Positions 61,884-64,000 of a stretch of DNA of 64,000 nt are shown piece by piece. This DNA is from an uncultured Pelagibacteraceae bacterium. GTDB taxonomy: Bacteria > Pseudomonadota > Alphaproteobacteria > Pelagibacterales > Pelagibacteraceae. The stretch covers positions 186,001-250,000 of the forward strand of contig CACMQA010000001.1 in the NCBI GenBank assembly GCA_902615715.1. Reading direction: 5' to 3'. The position numbers and the translations under genes were made by a program. Positions within the stretch are counted from its first letter, which is position 1, and every line of letters starts with the position of its first letter. The notes beneath the pieces are model-generated. The model was given only the letters and a program-made list of their open reading frames with translations, was not told the origin of the DNA and made no database searches.

Positions 61884-63170
61884 ATGAGAAAGTTAAATAT
61901 TGCAATAATAGGTCTTGGAAATATTGGAAGTTATTTATTTAAATTTTTGAACGATAATAGAAAAATTCTTACAGAAAAAAATAATTGCATGCCAATAATT
62001 AAATATGTCTCTGCTAAAAACAAAAAAAGAAAAAGAGGTATTAAAATTAAAAAAGACCAATGGTTAAATAATTATCTTGATGCTACAAAATTAGGCGATG
62101 TGGATCTTATTGTTGAATTAATTGGTGGCGCAGAAGGTCCGGCAAAGAAATTAGTCTTCAATGCTCTTAAAAATAGGAAACACGTTGTTACAGCCAATAA
62201 AGCATTAATTGCAAAATATGGAGATCAATTAGCTAAAATAGCTGAAAGAAATAAAGTAAATTTAGAATTTGAAGCATCAGTATGTGGAGGAGTGCCAATT
62301 ATAAGATCTTTAAAAGAGGGATTAATTGCAAACAAAATTTCAAAGATTTATGGAATATTTAATGGTACCTCAAATTACATACTTTCAACAATGGATAAAA
62401 AAAATAAAAGTTTTGAGGAAGTATTGTCTGATGCAAAAAAATTTGGTTATGCAGAAACTGACCCATCTGCTGATTTGAATGGTAACGATGTAGCGTCTAA
62501 ATTAAAAATTCTTTCATCATTATGTTTTAGCTCATTTCTAAATAATAATATTTTTGTAGAGGGAATTAACAATATTGATAAAACAGACATAGATAATTCA
62601 AACAAACTTGGCTATAAAATAAAATTATTAGGTTTTGCAGAATTGATTAATAATAAAATTTATCAAAGAGTTCATCCTACTTTAATTAAAAAAGAATCTT
62701 ACGTTGCAGGTGTAGATGGAGTCTTGAATGCGGTTATAGTTAATGGCAAACCAGTAGGTAAAAGTATTATACAAGGTGAAGGAGCTGGTGCAGCCGCTAC
62801 CACATCTGCGTTAGTCTCAGATATTTCTTCAATTTCAAGAGGAAATATTAAATTTCCTTTTTCTTTATCTTCAAAAGAGAGAAAAAAACTTATATTTAAA
62901 AATATCACAGGTAGATTTTTTTCAGCTTACTTAAGGTTTGAAGTAACTGATAAACCAGGAGTTTTATCAAATATAACAAAAATTTTTTCAAAAAATAAAG
63001 TATCAATAAAAAGACTCTTACAAAATCCTAATAAGAATAAAAAGATTTCCTCAATTATAATTGTTACACACAATTCTATTGATAAATATTTAAATAAAAC
63101 TCTTAAAGAGGTATCTAGGAAACAATTTATTAAAAGTAAACCAAAATTAATACGTATAGATGAGTCCTAA
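61884..63170 (+). CDS. hom: Homoserine dehydrogenase
   Basis: The product reduces aspartate semialdehyde to homoserine for threonine and methionine. It is 428 residues long. The NAD(P) Rossmann start is IAIIGLGNIGSYLF. VTANKALIAKYGD, the catalytic-region FNGTSNYILSTM (about residues 153-164) and GYAETDPSADLNGNDVASKL follow. A C-terminal ACT domain (about 350-425, VTDKPGVLSNITKIF) suggests allosteric control. A separate aspartokinase is implied. TAATG junction to glpX, a common alphaproteobacterial pair. Confidence 0.96.
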   Translation: MRKLNIAIIGLGNIGSYLFKFLNDNRKILTEKNNCMPIIKYVSAKNKKRKRGIKIKKDQWLNNYLDATKLGDVDLIVELIGGAEGPAKKLVFNALKNRKHVVTANKALIAKYGDQLAKIAERNKVNLEFEASVCGGVPIIRSLKEGLIANKISKIYGIFNGTSNYILSTMDKKNKSFEEVLSDAKKFGYAETDPSADLNGNDVASKLKILSSLCFSSFLNNNIFVEGINNIDKTDIDNSNKLGYKIKLLGFAELINNKIYQRVHPTLIKKESYVAGVDGVLNAVIVNGKPVGKSIIQGEGAGAAATTSALVSDISSISRGNIKFPFSLSSKERKKLIFKNITGRFFSAYLRFEVTDKPGVLSNITKIFSKNKVSIKRLLQNPNKNKKISSIIIVTHNSIDKYLNKTLKEVSRKQFIKSKPKLIRIDES

Positions 63171-64000
63171 TGGCAATAGACAAAAAATTTTTAAATCTAT
63201 TCACTAAAGTAACTGAGAAAGCTGCAATAGGTGCGTCTAAATTTATTGGAAAAAAGGATAAAATTGCAGCTGATAAAGGCGCTGTGGATCCAATGAGAAG
63301 AGAATTAAACAAGATAAATATGGAGGGAACCGTTGTTATTGGAGAGGGTGAGATGGATGAGGCCCCAATGCTCTATATTGGAGAAAAACTTGGTACACTA
63401 AATGGTCCAAAGTTTGATATCGCTGTAGATCCACTTGAAGGAACAAAATTTACTGCAAATGGTGAACCAAATGCATTTTCTGTTTTAGCAATTTCAGAGC
63501 AAGGTGGTTTGTTATCAGCTCCAGATACTTATATGAAAAAAATTGTTATTGGATCAAACCTACCTAAAAATCTAATGGATATAGATAATGGTGTAGAAAA
63601 AAATATAAAATTATTGGCAGAAGCAAAGAATAAAAAAGTTTCAGAAATTAATGCTTGTGTTCTTAAAAGACCAAGACATGAAGAAATAATTAAAACACTT
63701 AATAATTTAAATGTGAAAATTAATTATATTACAGATGGAGATATAGCTGGAGCTTTAAGTGTTATAGGTGATGATCCAAAAAATGATATTTATTACAGTA
63801 CAGGTGGTGCACCAGAGGGCGTTGTAGTAGCTGCAGCACTTTCTTGTTATGGAGGTCAAATTCAAGGAAAATTAGTTTTAAATGAACAAGAAAAAATAAG
63901 AGCAAAAAAACTCGGTATTATAGATTTTGAAAAAAAATATAATATTGATGATATGGTAAAAGGGGATGTAATTTTTTGCGCAACTGGTGTTACTTCCGGT
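63170..64000 (+). CDS. glpX: Fructose-1,6-bisphosphatase class II (partial)
   Basis: The first 277 codons are present; the gene continues past the right edge. MEGTVVIGEGEMDEAPMLYI (51-70) and VDPLEGT (86-92) are the GlpX metal-binding motifs, and YITDGDIAGALS and YSTGGAPEGVVVAAAL follow. It hydrolyses fructose 1,6-bisphosphate in gluconeogenesis; related enzymes also act on sedoheptulose bisphosphate. It shares one base with the hom stop. Confidence 0.95.
   Translation, partial: MAIDKKFLNLFTKVTEKAAIGASKFIGKKDKIAADKGAVDPMRRELNKINMEGTVVIGEGEMDEAPMLYIGEKLGTLNGPKFDIAVDPLEGTKFTANGEPNAFSVLAISEQGGLLSAPDTYMKKIVIGSNLPKNLMDIDNGVEKNIKLLAEAKNKKVSEINACVLKRPRHEEIIKTLNNLNVKINYITDGDIAGALSVIGDDPKNDIYYSTGGAPEGVVVAAALSCYGGQIQGKLVLNEQEKIRAKKLGIIDFEKKYNIDDMVKGDVIFCATGVTSG

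Noticed and set aside
1-64000. CRISPR arrays, insertion sequences, prophage, integrons or genomic island borders
   Set aside because: No repeat-spacer pattern, transposase, integrase or recombinase gene was seen. The single tRNA gene at 35707 has no integrase or repeated 3' end nearby.

Overview
This window is a gene-dense, strongly AT-rich piece of chromosome. Everything in it points to an alphaproteobacterium of the SAR11 clade (Pelagibacterales). The evidence is: tiny or negative intergenic distances; Lys/Asn/Ile-rich proteins; an alphaproteobacterial LexA box (GAAC-N7-GAAC) in front of umuDC; a minimal TPP riboswitch in front of a sodium:solute symporter of the ThiV type described in SAR11; and alphaproteobacterial gene pairings (bamE beside a cytochrome bc1 chaperone gene, hom-glpX). 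I see no rRNA genes, insertion sequences, prophage, CRISPR array or toxin-antitoxin genes. No stretch longer than about 125 bases lacks a gene.

Layout. 1-11445: fused S10-spc-alpha ribosomal protein cluster (rplD end through rplQ) with secY, adk and rpoA; rpmD (L30) is missing from its usual place. 11456-17374: rluC-type pseudouridine synthase, lipB, mgtE, panC, galU, ugd. 17367-23776 (minus strand): ridA-like, topA, plsY, a metal-ligand-less dihydroorotase homologue, pyrB, ruvX. 23828-29965: gatCAB, an O-methyltransferase, trhO, a MATE exporter. 29951-31497 (minus): amino-acid-type ABC permease and binding protein. 31603-34792: LexA-controlled umuDC, then a TPP riboswitch and thiV-like transporter. 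34765-38056: rarD-like, tRNA-Ser(GCU), slt. 38088-45409: dapA, smpB, folK, rel/spoT, pyrE, pdxJ, acpS, lepB, rnc, recO. 45402-49319: hemB, a 2OG-Fe(II) oxygenase, rpiB, glyA, nrdR. 49303-52826: riboflavin operon ribD-ribE-ribBX-ribH-nusB. 52885-57958: H+-pyrophosphatase, bamE, bc1 chaperone, rpmF, plsX, ihfA-like, merR-like, rpmG. 57959-64000: chorismate mutase, ctaA, rplM-rpsI, argC, a lineage-type lipoprotein, hom, and the start of glpX.

How it works together. Most of the window is core housekeeping: translation, protein export, nucleotide, cofactor and amino-acid synthesis, and cell envelope. Genes are packed into co-oriented runs, with 18 one-base TAATG stop/start junctions and many 4-base ATGA overlaps, so translational coupling is probably widespread. 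All eight convergent protein-gene pairs overlap or abut at their 3' ends, leaving no room for ordinary intergenic terminators. The accessory-looking part is 29951-34792 (ABC importer, SOS polymerase, riboswitch-controlled transporter).

Most worth a second look: the inverted repeat and TTGACA box in front of topA; the divergent bamE and bc1-chaperone genes whose 5' ends overlap; the catalytically degraded PyrC-like protein; the RibB-RibX fusion; the altered zinc-ribbon spacing in NrdR; the ABC permease that begins with a lipoprotein-like signal; and genes missing from conserved neighbourhoods (rpmD, era, fabH, dprA). I found no wholly new multi-gene system.
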